This document shows, one piece after another, positions 20,978 through 31,738 of a DNA stretch of 64,000 nt (its first letter is position 1; every line of letters begins with the position of its first letter). A program made the position numbers and the translations under genes. The stretch is from Rapana venosa (lineage: Eukaryota > Mollusca > Gastropoda > Neogastropoda > Muricidae), in assembly GCA_028751875.1 (NCBI GenBank), contig CM054153.1:25875002-25939001 (forward strand), written 5' to 3'. Under the pieces are notes generated by a model, which saw only the letters and a program-made list of their open reading frames with translations, was not told where the DNA came from and searched no databases.

Positions 20978-22048
20978 ATAGTAATCATTACTGTCATTTT
21001 TCTTAGATGTGATGATTGATGATAATGATCTTTACATTAAGGCACAATAGATCAGAAATTGCTTTGTGCTGTAGTTCTGGGGATCTGTTTATTAAATCTG
21101 ACAGCAGTCCTTCTTTCATTGTTTTTCATCGCTTCAATGCTTTCAACAATAGCATTTAAAAACACCCTGATCCACACACACACACCCCCAGAAAACCAAA
21201 AATCATCTAAATTTGTTTTGTTTGGGTTTGGTTTGGTTTAATGTCCATTCACTATTTGGATATGATGGGAGTTGAAATCCATTTTTTCATTTTAGTAGCT
21301 TTCTTTCAAACTTTATGTAAGTCCTTGGATTCTGATATACTTCATTTATACAGAAATCTGTCCAATACTTGTTTTTCCCCTTTACAATGAACCTTAGCAC
21401 ATTTCATAGGAATTAAGTTTTCTTCTGATTGATCTTTTAACATGTTTTGCACTGCTCCTTTTGATAGTTCACTGCTTCTTCACATGCTTTAGTCCACCAT
21501 CTTTTTGCCCGATCGCTTTCCATTCTTGCTGGTTTTGCGTTTGGGGATGGAAAACGCAGCTGCAAGCAGGAGCTTTGCCAGAAAATTTGAACAAAATTTA
21601 TCAGCATCATCCCCTGCAAATCGCTTCAATATCAATAGCTTGCAGAATCGATTGAAAAGTACTCCAGTTAGCCAGTTTGTAAACAAATTTAGGGATTTTA
21701 TCTTCTGTATGTGCTAGATCTGATGTGGCAAGGTCCTCGGATGACAATGTAATAGGAAAATGACCACTTCCGAGACAATCTTCTTCAACATTGAATTTCA
21801 ATTGAATTTCGTGGAAAAGCCGCTCTTTCTTTACACAAGGTGTAGTGCAAACAAAAAGAGTACATGGTGGGGAAAAAACGGCCGTATATATTATGCAAAA
21901 TGTCATCATTGGTGAACCTCAGCGCTCTAGCCAAGTAAGGAAGACAAAATATGCTATCTGCACTCCATGCCAACAGCAGGGCCCGAAGACAAGTACTTCA
22001 AATGTAGCTTCATATATCATTTCTCTTTTCTCAACTTCTAAAACATTT

Positions 22049-25000
22049 CATCATCAATGCCTTTGTGCCTTATTGGCACTTAGGGCAGCAACAAAAGTTC
22101 TCCACTCCTTTCTGTCCTGGGCCAGCTTCTGAATGGTTCCCCAGGTATGTTGGAAGGTCTTCAGCTCTGCTTCAACAGTCTGACGCCAAGTGTTCTTGGG
22201 TCGTCCTCATTTGTGTTTTCCCTCTGGTGTCCAGTGGAGGGCTGTTCGGGCGATGTTTCCCTGTTCCTGACGGCAGATATGCCCTATCCATCCCCATCGC
22301 CTATGCATGATGATGTTGTCCATGCTTTCTTGGTTGCAACGGGCAAAAAGTTTTTGGGTTTGGGAGAGGGTCTCAGGCCAGAAAGGTGCAAGATTCTTCT
22401 GAGATTCTTCGTGTGGAATGGGGATAGTTTGTTGAGGTCACTCTCAGTCATCCTCCAGCACTCCGAGCCGTACAAAAGGGTGGAAAGTACACAGCTTTGG
22501 TAAAGTCTTAGTTTGGTTCTGGTGCTTTTACTGGGACCAAATTTCCACACATTGTTCAGATTTCTATAAGCATTTCTTGCTTTGCAAATCCGGTTCTTGA
22601 TGTCGCTGCCTGCTCCGCCGTCATTCCTAACAGTGCTCCCGAGGTATGTCAACTCTTCAGTTGTTGGAAATCTTCTCCATTCACCGGGGACCGGTGAGGG
22701 GTTCTGAACTTTCAGTGTCATCACCCCTGTCTTCTTCTGACTGATTTTCCCTACTTGCTTGTGAAAGTGCTGAGACGGGATGTCTTCTCTTGAATGTGAT
22801 GGTGGGTAGTGAGAGCAGTGCCAGATCGTCGCAAAATCTAGGTCTTCAAGCGTTGAGAAGGGGGTCCATCTGATGCCTCGTGACTGGTCAGCTGTTGTTT
22901 GTCTATCACCCAATCAATTGTCAGTTGAAGAGTAGTGCTGACTGGGGCAGCCTTGTCTGACGCCAGTTTGTACACTGAAACTGGTTTTTGCTTTTTCCCT
23001 ACTCTGCACGTGAAGTTGTTGTAGAAGCTTTAATGACTGGATAACCCTCCTGTGGAATTCATATGCTGGAGTATGCGCCATACACTTTCTCGATGAATGC
23101 TGTCAAAGGCTTTTTCAAAATCTACGAAGTTGATATACAGCTGCACTGTTCGATGATGTTGTGCAGGGTGAAGATCTGGTCTATGCATCTACTTCCTGGT
23201 CTAAAACCTGCCTGTTCCTTTCTGAGTTGTTTGTCCACTGCCTCTGAGATTCGTCCGATGATGATCTTTGCCAGAATCTTGCTGGGAACAGATAGCAGAG
23301 TGATTCCTCTCGGGTTGTTACAATTGTTCAGGCTCCTTTCTTTGGGATCTTCACGAAGACTCCTTCTGTCCAATCTGATGGTAGCTGTTTCTCCTCCCAT
23401 ATAGTGCAAAGAGTGGCTGTAGACCTTTAGATGCAAATTCGGATCTGCCTTGAAAAGTTCTGCGTGAGGTTTCCCTGGCCAGGGGCTTTTCCATTCTTGA
23501 GAGAGCGATTGTGCTATAATCTCTTCCTTCTTTGGTGGTGAGCTGTTCACATTGAGATCAGCATCAGGATCTTGTACATCTGCCTCTTCAGTTGGTGGTG
23601 GTCTGTTGAAACTTCGCTGAAATGTTCTGCCCCTCTGGGATCTTGTTCTGCTTCTGTGGTAAGTATTTGGCCTTGTTTATCTAGGATTCGGTGTTTCGGG
23701 GTTGCTCCCGGGACTTGCCACTGACAGTCTTAGTTATCTTATATACCCGTCCCCTTTTTCTCCTTTGCGGGGGCTCTCTGCTTGTCTTTCAATTCATCCT
23801 GTAGGTACGCTTGTCTGTTCTTGTCATTCTCTTCACAGTTTTGTTTGCTTCTCTGTACTGTTGTTTGTACCTCTCTCTTATCCGCTCTGACTTTGTCTCT
23901 AAGATTTTCTGTTCTCAATGGCTTGCCAGGTGTCTGCTGTAATCCACCTTTTTCTCTTCCTCTGTCTCTGTCCTAAGCACGTTTCGCTGGCTTGTGTGTA
24001 GGCTGTCCTGACTTGTTTCCACATGGTGTTTATATTAGTCGTGTCAGGAGGTGTGTAGTTTTCAGTATCCACCCGTGCTTGGAACTTGTTTTGAGCTGGA
24101 GGGTGAAAGCACTCTTTACTTTGGTGTTGCGCAGCTTTTCCACATCAAAAATGTTGTTGTCTTTGGGTTTCCCCGATCCATTTTTTCTCAGCTTCACTTT
24201 AGGGTTGCAGTGACAAGGTGGAGATCACTGCCAACATCGCTCCTCCTTACTTTTACATCTAGGGGCGATCTCCTCTATGTCCCATTGATCATCAGGTGGT
24301 CGATCTGGTTTTTGTCTCTTCCATTTGGGGGAACACCAGGGAAGCTTGTGGATCTCAGGGTGTGCAAATAATGTCCTCCAATGGCCAGGTTGTTTGTCAT
24401 GCAGAATTCTAACCAATCTTTTCTCCGTTGTCATTTTATGCTGCCACATCCTTCTTTTCCCCTGGCTCTTTCTTGATTGTGTTGTCTTTTTTCCCACTTT
24501 TGCATTTAGGTCACCCATCACTATCCTCATGTCATGGTTTTTGGGGTGTTTTCCATTTCAGCCTGTAATTGTTCATAAAATGTTCTTTGTTTTCTTCTCC
24601 ACTGTCGTTGGTTGGTGCATAGCACTGTATGATTGTGGTATTAGCATGCTTACCTTTCATTCTTATCCTCATCATCCTGCTGAGATAGGTTTCCACTCCA
24701 GGGATTTCTCCATTCCTTTCTTCATGATAATTGCTACTCCCTCAAGGTGTTGGCTGTCATCTCTACCCCTGTACAGCACTGTCTCTCCTGTGCTGGCTCT
24801 GTATTTGCCCGATCCCGTCCATCGGGTTTCACTGATTCCGAGAATATGCAAATTGTAGCGTCTCATCTCTGCTGTAACTTGCGCTAGTTTTCCTGTTTCA
24901 AACATGGTTCTCACATTCCAGAATCCTATTTTGGTCTTATTTTTGGCACTTAAGACTTCCATCTTCTGTCAGTGGCTTCCTTTCGGCTTTCACCACTGAC

Positions 25001-25237
25001 ATTCATACAAGCGTCTTCTGATGACTCTGGAAGCCGTCACACCCAGTATTGTTTATTTCTTTTGTTGCTGTTTCCATAACAAATGGTTTTTTACAGAACA
25101 GGGTTGTTAGCCTGTGTCTAACCCCTACCTGGGGAAGGGTTCCACCTTAGTCGCCTTTTCAACATGCCTGGTTGGAGGGCAGAGATACTATTCTTGCGAT
25201 GCTGGCTTTGCAAGCATACCCTGGGAGTCCCATGGGG
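22049..25237 (-). mobile_element. Near full-length RTE/CFDP2-like LINE inserted in the array (copy A)
   Basis: A non-LTR retrotransposon on the minus strand, bounded by 'tctaaaacattt' at 22037-22048 and a matching copy with one extra A at 25238-25250; both sides resume the array unit. Its 5' end is at the right. The coding part starts at about 25077 (METATKEINN) and leads into an endonuclease domain with GFWNVRTM and GISETRWTGSG (24962-24672), then MGDLNAKVG (24530). RT motifs follow at 23550-23122 (GITLLSVPSKILAKII, EQAGFRPG), then the C-terminal part with TYLGSTVRNDGG at 22913-22284. The 3' end carries short GATGATG-like sequence. The endonuclease resembles that of BovB/RTE elements, often annotated as 'craniofacial development protein 2-like'. 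Several single-base deletions break the frame. One removes a base from the expected FADD catalytic motif near 22835, and two lie in C runs near 24963 and 25033 that copy B keeps. Biological decay and sequencing error cannot be separated here. Confidence 0.88.
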
Positions 25238-25250
25238 TCTAAAAACATTT

Positions 25251-25640
25251 GTAAAACAAAAAACCTGGGTGAGTGGAGGTTTTGCACGGCTGCTCTAAAC
25301 AGGAAAAACCGACTCTTTAGTTTGCGGCTGGCACTTTCGCTCCGTTAACCTAAATCCATCTAGTGCTATCTAGGCACGCGCGGGTCAGGGGTCCAAGTTT
25401 CCAGCGTCTCGCGGTGCCAGCACACATTCCTTCTTTGACTGTCTATTAGCGACTGGGCGAATTTTTATTTGAAAGGCTTATTTATCATTCGCTGCTGGAT
25501 GTCCTACTTGATTTTGTACAGTACTCATACTTTAGTGAACAAAACTTTATATCCTGCTTTACTTGTTTGTGGTGACGGTTGTACAGCTAATTAGGTAATA
25601 ATTTTAAACATTTTTTTACAAACACGGTGTTCCCAAGAAA
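25251..25640. other. Right flank of the array, unique sequence
   Basis: After the LINE the array unit continues only for about 30 bases ('ctgggtgagtgga'). The sequence then becomes unrelated and moderately GC-rich. This is the right boundary of the tandem array. No open frame, splice-flanked exon or RNA gene is recognised. Confidence 0.6.
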
Positions 25641-25654
25641 CGAAGGGCTGAGTG

Positions 25655-26390
25655 TTTGTGTGTTCTCTCTCTCTCTCTCCCTCTCTCTCTCTCTCTATCT
25701 CTCTCTCTCTGCGTGGTGTGTGTGTGGGTGTGGTGTGGTTGTGTGTGAGTAAGTAAGTAAGTAAGTCTTCAGACAACCTAAAATAGGAGAGAATAAGAGA
25801 GAGGAGAGGGGGGGGGGGGGGGGGGGGGGGAAGGAGAGAGAGAGAGAGAGAGGGGGAGAGGAGAGAGAGAGAGAGGGGGGGAGAGATCTACTTTGTGTGA
25901 ATGTGTGTGTGTGTGTGTGCGTCCTGCATGCATGCGTGTGTGTGTGCGTTATTGTGTGGTGTGTGGGGGATGTGAGTGTGCGTGCGTGCGTGGGCGCGCG
26001 TGTGTGCGTTTGCGCGTGTGTGTGTGTTCGCGCACACGTGTGTGCGTGCGTGTATGTGTATGTGCCGTGTATGCATGTGTGAAACGGTGTGTGTGTGTGT
26101 GTGTGTGTGTGTTGTGTGTTTGGGGCCACAACACCTACATGTGCCAGGTGCTTCTGGCTGTGTGTCAGTTTCAAGTTGTTAATTTCTCAGCACATGTGTG
26201 CCGTGCGCATCTTCTTGTAGTTACATGTGTGTGGTGGTGCACACGCACGCGTGTATGAGTGTGCGTGCGCGCGTATGTGTGAGTATAGGTATGCGTACAT
26301 GTATTTATGCCATTTTGTGTGTGTGTGTATGTTTGTCTGCTTGTGTGAGTATGTGTGTGTGTGCACGTGCGCTCATGTGTGTGTGTTTAT
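25655..26390. repeat. Compound microsatellite: (CT)n, G-run, (GA)n, (GT)n with GCGTGC variants
   Basis: A (CT)n tract is followed by GTGTGGG-type sequence, a 'gtaa' run, a run of about 26 G, (GA)n, and about 500 bases of TG/CG-rich alternating purine-pyrimidine DNA with TGCATGCATG and GCGTGCGTGC blocks. Such sequence can adopt Z-DNA. All open frames here (Cys/Val-rich forward, His/Thr-rich reverse) are products of the repeat. Confidence 0.9.
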
Positions 26391-26505
26391 TTATTTTGCT
26401 TATTCTTTTATTTCAAGGATAATGGAATAAGCACTCATGTGCTTTTTTAAAAATCTAGTTCCCGTGTATATGCAGTTTTGTAAATTTTGTCATCCGTTTT
26501 GTGTG
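26391..26505 (-). mobile_element. 3' fragment of SINE family B
   Basis: The segment 'attcttttatttcaaggata' through the 'gcactcatgtgc' hairpin to 'cagttttgtaaattttgtca' matches, in reverse orientation, the 3' half of the SINE at 54201-54542. The tRNA-like head is missing. Confidence 0.7.
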
Positions 26506-27619
26506 TGTGTGTTTTCTTTCCGCTGTTTTTTTTGGTGTTGCTTTGATGTCAAAGTGTAGGCCTGTGTGCAATTTGTTGTGTGTGTTGTTTTTTTTACACA
26601 ACACAGGACTGATAAGTAGATAAACATTTGATCACAACAATTTCTTAACAGGATCAGAAAATGCTTTTTGAATAGTATCAGAAACATCAGTGAATAAAAA
26701 CCTGAGCTATTTGTGAGTATCTTGGCTTGATGACAGTATAGGATACTGACAAGACATTTGTTTTCTACTGTGTTCTCGGGGTTATAATTATGAGCTGTAC
26801 TGGAATTGGTTCATGAACAAACTTTCAGCTGTAGCAAGGATACCACTAAAAGCTGATGAAACAGTAGACTGTGTACGTGCTGTAACGCCTGACCAGCAGG
26901 AGTGTTTATAGAGAAGTCAGAAAGCTGACACTAATGACAGCGGCAGACTCTCTCCCCACACTCTCCATCACCCTGCCTCTCACGGCACTGGCCTTGCGCG
27001 GTAGCCGCTACGGTGTGTTTATTTATGGCCTCGTCCTGCCAACAGGTTGAATGTAACAGCCCCCCAAAAAGGTTAGTCTGCATGCAGACATATTCAATGT
27101 TTTCTCTATGTTCATTGTTTATATAATATAAATATATGCTTTTTTAGAGAGAGAGTTAGAAATGTCTGTTTTTTTGTGATTGTGTTTCTTCCTGCACCTC
27201 TCCTGTTTATCTTCATGTCTGTTTGAACTGCTGTCACATCAACCAGTATGAAAGAAAGTACATGGAGTTTGGAGTCAAAAGAAAGCTCGTTTAAAGCTCA
27301 TTTTAAAGAGCGCTTTGCTTGTCATTTTTAAACAATTCAATGTGCAAGAGGATGTGTGAAAGACACAAGGGTAATTTATGGCTGAACACGGCTACAGCTG
27401 CAAGCGGCTAGTGCTGCCTTTCCTTTTGCCCCGTTTATTTATATCCACGCCCTGCCAGCTGCCAGTCATGAACTTTGGCTGGGAAACTAAATGGAGGGTT
27501 TGAGAAGCTGTGTTCGAACAACTGCACAGGCTGCAACCTAAGCCACTAATAGCTCTTGTCTTCAGCACTAAGAGCATGACTTCAGTTGGCTGTCTTGTTA
27601 TCCGCTCCTTACTCTCACT

Positions 27620-27871
27620 GAAACTGAAATGGTTTGGCCACACAACAAGGCATAACAGCCTGTCAAAGACAGTCTGCAGGGAATGGTGGAAGGAGCAAGG
27701 AGGCAGGGACGACCACGCAAAAGCTGGATATCCAACATCAAGGAGTGGACCGGCCTCACTGTACCAAACCTCCTGAAAGCAGCCCAGGACAGAACCATTT
27801 GGCGGTCCACTTGCAGCGTCCGTGCGGGTACCCCAACGGTCGTCCTGACCAAGGGATGAGATGAGATGGTG
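27620..27871 (+). mobile_element. 5'-truncated LINE, C-terminal coding end only
   Basis: The plus-strand reading gives LKLKWFGHTTRHNSLSKTV, then (after a one-base shift that copy B does not have) LQGMVEGARRQGRPRKSW and ISNIKEWTGLTVPNLLKAA. This is the conserved C-terminal tail of RTE/CFDP2-like LINE polyproteins. It ends in a GATGAGATGAGATG tail. A 9-bp target duplication, 'actctcact', lies at 27611-27619 and 27872-27880. Severe 5' truncation is normal for target-primed reverse transcription. It may be the same superfamily as the element at 22049-25237. Confidence 0.85.
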
Positions 27872-27908
27872 ACTCTCACTCACCACCAACGACCACTTCT
27901 TAACTCTT

Positions 27909-28204
27909 AATAATAATAATAATGTATGGAATTTATATAGCGCTGAATCTTGTAAAGCAACAAATCAAAGCGCTCAGATTTTATTTCATACCACTTTAAG
28001 TTGAAATTCGGGCTGCTCTCCCCGGGGAGAGCGGGAGAACGCATCGCCACTTAGCGCTGCGCCACCCTTTCACCCTTTTTTTTTTTCTGCAGCTGTATTT
28101 GTTTCCCTATCAGAGTGGCTTTTTTCTAAGAATTTTGCCAGGGACAACTCTCTTGTTGCTGTGGGTTTTTTTTACGTGCGCTAAATAATTACGTGTAACA
28201 CACG

Positions 28205-28235
<31 letters not shown>

Positions 28236-28371
28236 TAGCGCCCAGACCACCACTCATGGTCTAATGGATGGGGGAAAAATTTCCGGTCCAAACGGGGTAC
28301 AAACCGCCGCACACTTCAGACCCGGACTCTTCGCTTTCTAGACAGGCGCGTTACCTCGAGACCACCGATCC
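27909..28371 (-). mobile_element. tRNA-derived SINE, family A (copy A)
   Basis: On the minus strand the element begins near 28371 with a tRNA-like head: an A-box-like 'tggtctcgaggtaacgcgcc' and a B-box-like 'ggtttgtacccc'. It runs through a conserved body ('agaccatgagtggtggtctg', 'cccacagcaacaagag', 'ctctccccggggagag') and ends in 'agcgctatataaattcc' plus (ATT)n at 27909-27920. A possible 6-bp target duplication 'actctt' flanks it (27903-27908 and 28372-28377). Related copies lie at 54980-55378 and, much decayed, 57700-57960. It has no protein-coding capacity. Confidence 0.85.
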
Positions 28372-28925
28372 ACTCTTCTATATAAACCCTACATTCCTCT
28401 GACAACAAATGAAAAAAGTCTTTGTAATCTGCACTGTAAAATACAAAACTCAAAGACATAGACAGCAACTTATCAGATAAACTGATACATTTTTCTTCAA
28501 TATTCACACCATTCCATAATATTTGTTAAAAATACTGCAACAGTCTTAGGTACTGAAGCTGTTTGAATGCTTCAAAAACATTTTCGGTTATGATCCAGAA
28601 TTTCTTAATTAGCTCCCTTTGCATGAGTGATTGGGAATTACCTCCAATGGAACACGTGACCACAATGAGAATAATGATGATACTTGTAATCATCACTGTC
28701 AATTCTTAGATGTGATGATTGATGATAATGATCTTTACATTAAGGCACAATAGATCAAAAAATGCTTTGTTGCTGTAGCTCTGGGGATCTTTTTATTAAT
28801 TGTTATAGCAGTCTCTTCTTTTATTTTGCTTTTCAACAAGTCAATGCTTTCAATAATAACACAAAAAACTTCATCCACAAAGAAAAGAACTAAAAATCAT
28901 TGAAACATTTATCAATTATTGTTAA

Positions 28926-29689
28926 TGTTTTCCCCCTTTTGCATATGTTTCAGTGAGTGTAAATATTTTTTAAGTTATTGAGTGTACTTATTTTTAAATT
29001 ATTACTGGAGACATATTACAAAATGAAGAAATTAATTGAATTTCATAGACAAGCCATTCCTTACAGGTGTATTGTAAGAAAAAAGTATATGGAAAATTTC
29101 CCCTAAAATCAAATAACCAAACCAAACAATCAAAGTTCGAATGCGGCTACCTTTAGTTTATGATGGGGAAAAAATGGCGCATAATTATATTATGCAAAAT
29201 CTCACCATCGTTGACCTTGAAACTGAGGTTCAATGTACAAACAATGCACACAAAACACTTTGCACACATGTTAAAAACCCAGCCATCTTTTGTAACAGAG
29301 AAGGATAAAAATTTCAACCAGTGGTATGGAACACACACCCAACATGCATTCTGTAACAGGGTGAGGTGTAGGATCCAGCAGGTTCAACTTGCCAAATATT
29401 TGTTTATGGACTGCCTAGCTTTTATTGAAACCACGCTCTAAAATGTTTATAGCTAAAGTCAAGTCATCTAACGGCCAGTGTTTAAATAACAAAACAAAAA
29501 AAAACTATTTCAATTTTCATCAGTCCATACATGACAATCATGAAAATTTTAAATACTGATCTCAATTTACTCTCAATTTTCTAAGTTCATGAGTTTCACA
29601 TCAATTACAGTAGGAAAAAAATAAATAAAAGTACAGTTTTTAAAACAAACTGGCAGTAAACAGGCTGAGAGAGATGGAGGGAGGAGGGT

Positions 29690-29690
<1 letters not shown>
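28926..29690. other. Intergenic or intronic sequence with a fragment of the array unit
   Basis: Mostly AT-rich and unannotated. Around 29160-29215 the sequence 'atggggaaaaaatggcgcat' and 'attatgcaaaatctcaccat' matches the corresponding block of the array unit. A small open frame over it (29160-29441) has no recognised domain. Nothing else is supported. Confidence 0.5.
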
Positions 29691-29805
<115 letters not shown>

Positions 29806-29968
29806 GAGATCTAATCATCTTTCTTTTTTTAAAGGGACTTCATACCTGACAAATGACATGAAATATACTTTAAAACACTCATGCACACACAAACAAAATG
29901 TGTTTTAAAACACACACACACAGACACACAGGCACAGACACACAAAGAGAAAAAGAAGCATCACGTAC

Positions 29969-30098
29969 ATGGAATGTCCCCGTGGGCCCAGTTGGAAGGC
30001 ACCATGGTCTTCTTTGACAAGATACTGGACACCTTCTTGGCATCTTGTGCCTCCACGGCCTTCATCAACTTCTCGTCTTGCTTGCTCCATTCTGAAAG
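29969..30098 (-). CDS. RAI14/UACA-like gene, coding exon 2 (copy A, frameshifted)
   Basis: This is the duplicate of the exon at 44598-44728. Read on the minus strand it starts after a good acceptor ('atcatacaacag') in phase 0 and encodes LSEWSKQDEKLMKAVEAQ, then a lysine-rich stretch. It ends at the donor GTACGT. One base is missing from the 'ccaaactgg' run near 29990 (reading 'ccaactgg'), so the last about 13 codons go out of frame and reach a stop. Copy B has the full run and keeps the family motif. I take the loss to be a consensus error at a contig end, so this is not a second gene. The longer minus-strand frame 29905-30123 is a shadow in another frame. Confidence 0.6.
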
Positions 30099-30204
30099 CT
30101 GTTGTATGATAAAAACCCATCAATAACTAAAACTACCCGTATACACAGACGATCAATACAAGTCACCTTACAAAATAACTCTCATGAATCTGAGAACATT
30201 CAAT

Positions 30205-30231
30205 TTTACCCTGATATATATATATATAATA

Positions 30232-30274
<43 letters not shown>

Positions 30275-30280
30275 TATCAC
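30205..30280. repeat. (AT)n microsatellite
   Basis: About 70 bases of alternating A and T with small interruptions, lying just upstream (on the gene strand) of the exon 2 acceptor. Confidence 0.95.
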
Positions 30281-30436
30281 ATCATATCAACGGGGAATTT
30301 ACATTAACTTGATTAAGATATACTGTCTCATCTTGGTATTCTTTTGTCTGGAGTTGTAATTTCACACCCACCCACACAGTACTTGGAAACAAGACAGGGT
30401 GGAATTCTTATGGAAAGGAAGAAGAGAATGGGATAG

Positions 30437-30672
30437 AAAGATTTCATTTCATTCTTTTAGATTTTATTCCTTTATATCAAGAATAATGCATAAGCACTTA
30501 TGTGCTTTTTTAATCCAGTCCCCGTGTGTATGCACTATGCAGTTTTGTAAATTCTGTCATCTGTTCCCCGACACACAATGGCCTACTCTTACAAAAAGCG
30601 GAACAGGATTAACGTGTTTTGTCGCGAGATGTTCTGCGTGCGTTTGCACACGGGGCCTCGCTTTTTAGTCTA
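30437..30672 (-). mobile_element. SINE family B, partial
   Basis: In reverse orientation it carries the 3' half of family B: 'attcctttatatcaagaata', the 'gcacttatgtgc' hairpin, 'cagttttgtaaattctgtca', 'acacaatggcctactctt', and part of the body with 'ttctgcgtgcgtttgcacac'. The tRNA-like head is not present. Confidence 0.75.
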
Positions 30673-31735
30673 AATCCAAAGGAAGAGAGAGAGAGCTAGA
30701 GAGTGAAAGCAAGTGAGCAAGAGAGAGACAGACAAAACAGAGACAGAGAGGAGGGGAAAGAGAGCAAAACTGAAAGGGAGGAAAGAAGACCCCCCCCAAA
30801 AAAAGGGAAGTGAGGGGGGGGTGAGGGGGAGAGAAAGAAAAAGACAGACAGACAGTCAGACAGAGCTAGAGCATGCACCAACCATCCACTCAACAAACCT
30901 AAACAGACTGACCATCAGACACAGACAGGCAGGCAGAAAGACAGGAAAAAAAAAAGAAGATGAATGGCCTTGTCACACATCAGCTTAAGCTTAAGGGGAT
31001 AGGATATTAAAAAAAAAAAAAAAGAAAGTCTGGATCAGACTAAATGCATCAACTAGGGAACTCCCTCCACCTCCAAACCACCCACCAAACGGGCTTTCAG
31101 CCCAGCCCCAGCTTTGATTCAGCTGACATGACAGATGGAACGGCACCCCTATACCTAAGCCTTAATGAACAGGTGAGAGCAGACTGCCACCAGCAGCTGC
31201 GGATCAACGACACTGGCGAGACACACTGTAATCAGGTCAGGTACAGGTAATCAACTCCCCTTTCAGGTCAGCTGCACAACTAATAAGTCACAGGCCTACA
31301 GGCAGGCACCCCCCCCCCCCCCCCCCCCCCCACCCCTCTACCTCCCACACCCTACAAGGTGAGGTAGGTAAGCTGCACAATCTCACCCTGCCAGTCTGGG
31401 GGAAAACAGCATGCTTTTCTTTTCAATTTCTTGTTCGGCTTGCTGGCTGAGTGTATGAATTTGTAACACATGGTTTTTTATTCACTCAGGACCACCTGCT
31501 TAGAACACTTTGTGAGCTGGATGTATGCCAGTGGGGAGGGAAGCTGAGGAGAAGAATGATGAGGCCAGATGACTCTTTAAATGAGCAGACCTATTGCAAT
31601 ACACCCAGTATGCTTGAAGTTGCTATTCAATATAGGATCTGTTTTGATTGTTGGGTTGGGTTTAGCCTTTTTTTTTTCAAATCTGGAAATAAATTTAATG
31701 CATGTGTGTAAAATAAGGTTGTAGGTTATGATACA
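30673..31735. other. Intronic sequence: purine-rich tract, short poly-A and poly-C runs
   Basis: A GA-rich tract (30680-30880), a poly-A run near 31010, an ordinary unique region, and a run of about 22 C at 31309-31330. No exon is recognised. Frames such as 30713-30988 and 31451-31711 lack family features. Confidence 0.5.
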
Positions 31736-31738
31736 GAC

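Larger units (their letters stand above)
7440..22048. repeat. Tandem macrosatellite array, unit about 1.53 kb, about ten copies
   Basis: The motif 'gaccacttccgag' and its flanks recur at about 7696, 9087, 10303, 11396, 12928, 14466, 15916, 17368, 18701, 20222 and 21762. Clean neighbours are spaced 1532, 1538, 1521 and 1540 bp; spacings of 1093-1452 bp occur where the sequence is visibly missing bases. Each unit has the same order: a LINE-derived part (minus strand), a block with 'ttatgcaaaatgtcatcatt', a non-coding middle with a (GAT)n microsatellite, and a CA-rich stretch. All units are in the same orientation. The many short open frames along it are shadows of the repeated unit. Confidence 0.92.
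27494..28925. repeat. Diverged solitary copy of the array unit, with nested insertions
   Basis: From 'gttcgaacaactgcacaggctgcaa' the sequence follows the array unit (genomic core, 'tatataaaccctacattcctctg', 'acattaaggcacaatagatca'), with clearly more substitutions than exist between array units. The (GAT)n of the array is reduced to about two repeats. It is interrupted by a LINE 3' end (27620-27871) and a SINE (27909-28371). It shows that the unit existed as a dispersed element outside the array, and that this copy is older than the array's amplification. Confidence 0.82.

Noticed and set aside
7662..21909. Repeated short frames along the array (for example the METSNNYTG... and MAYGCSLCSC... 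series) as a gene family
   Set aside because: They recur because the DNA unit recurs, lack protein family features, and are disrupted freely by indels. Only the minus-strand LINE fragment has recognisable protein similarity.
7440..22048. CRISPR-like or other spacer-repeat array
   Set aside because: The unit is about 1.5 kb and repeated whole, with no short repeats alternating with unique spacers, and the genome is eukaryotic.
25888..26430. Cys/Val-rich and His/Thr-rich frames suggesting small secreted peptides
   Set aside because: Pure microsatellite translation on both strands. The same applies to the copies at 40240-41060, 32205-32408, 46788-47075 and 62286-62526.
29905..30123. The minus-strand 72-codon frame over exon 2
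   Set aside because: It is out of frame with the family-matching reading; the true exon uses a different frame bounded by splice sites.
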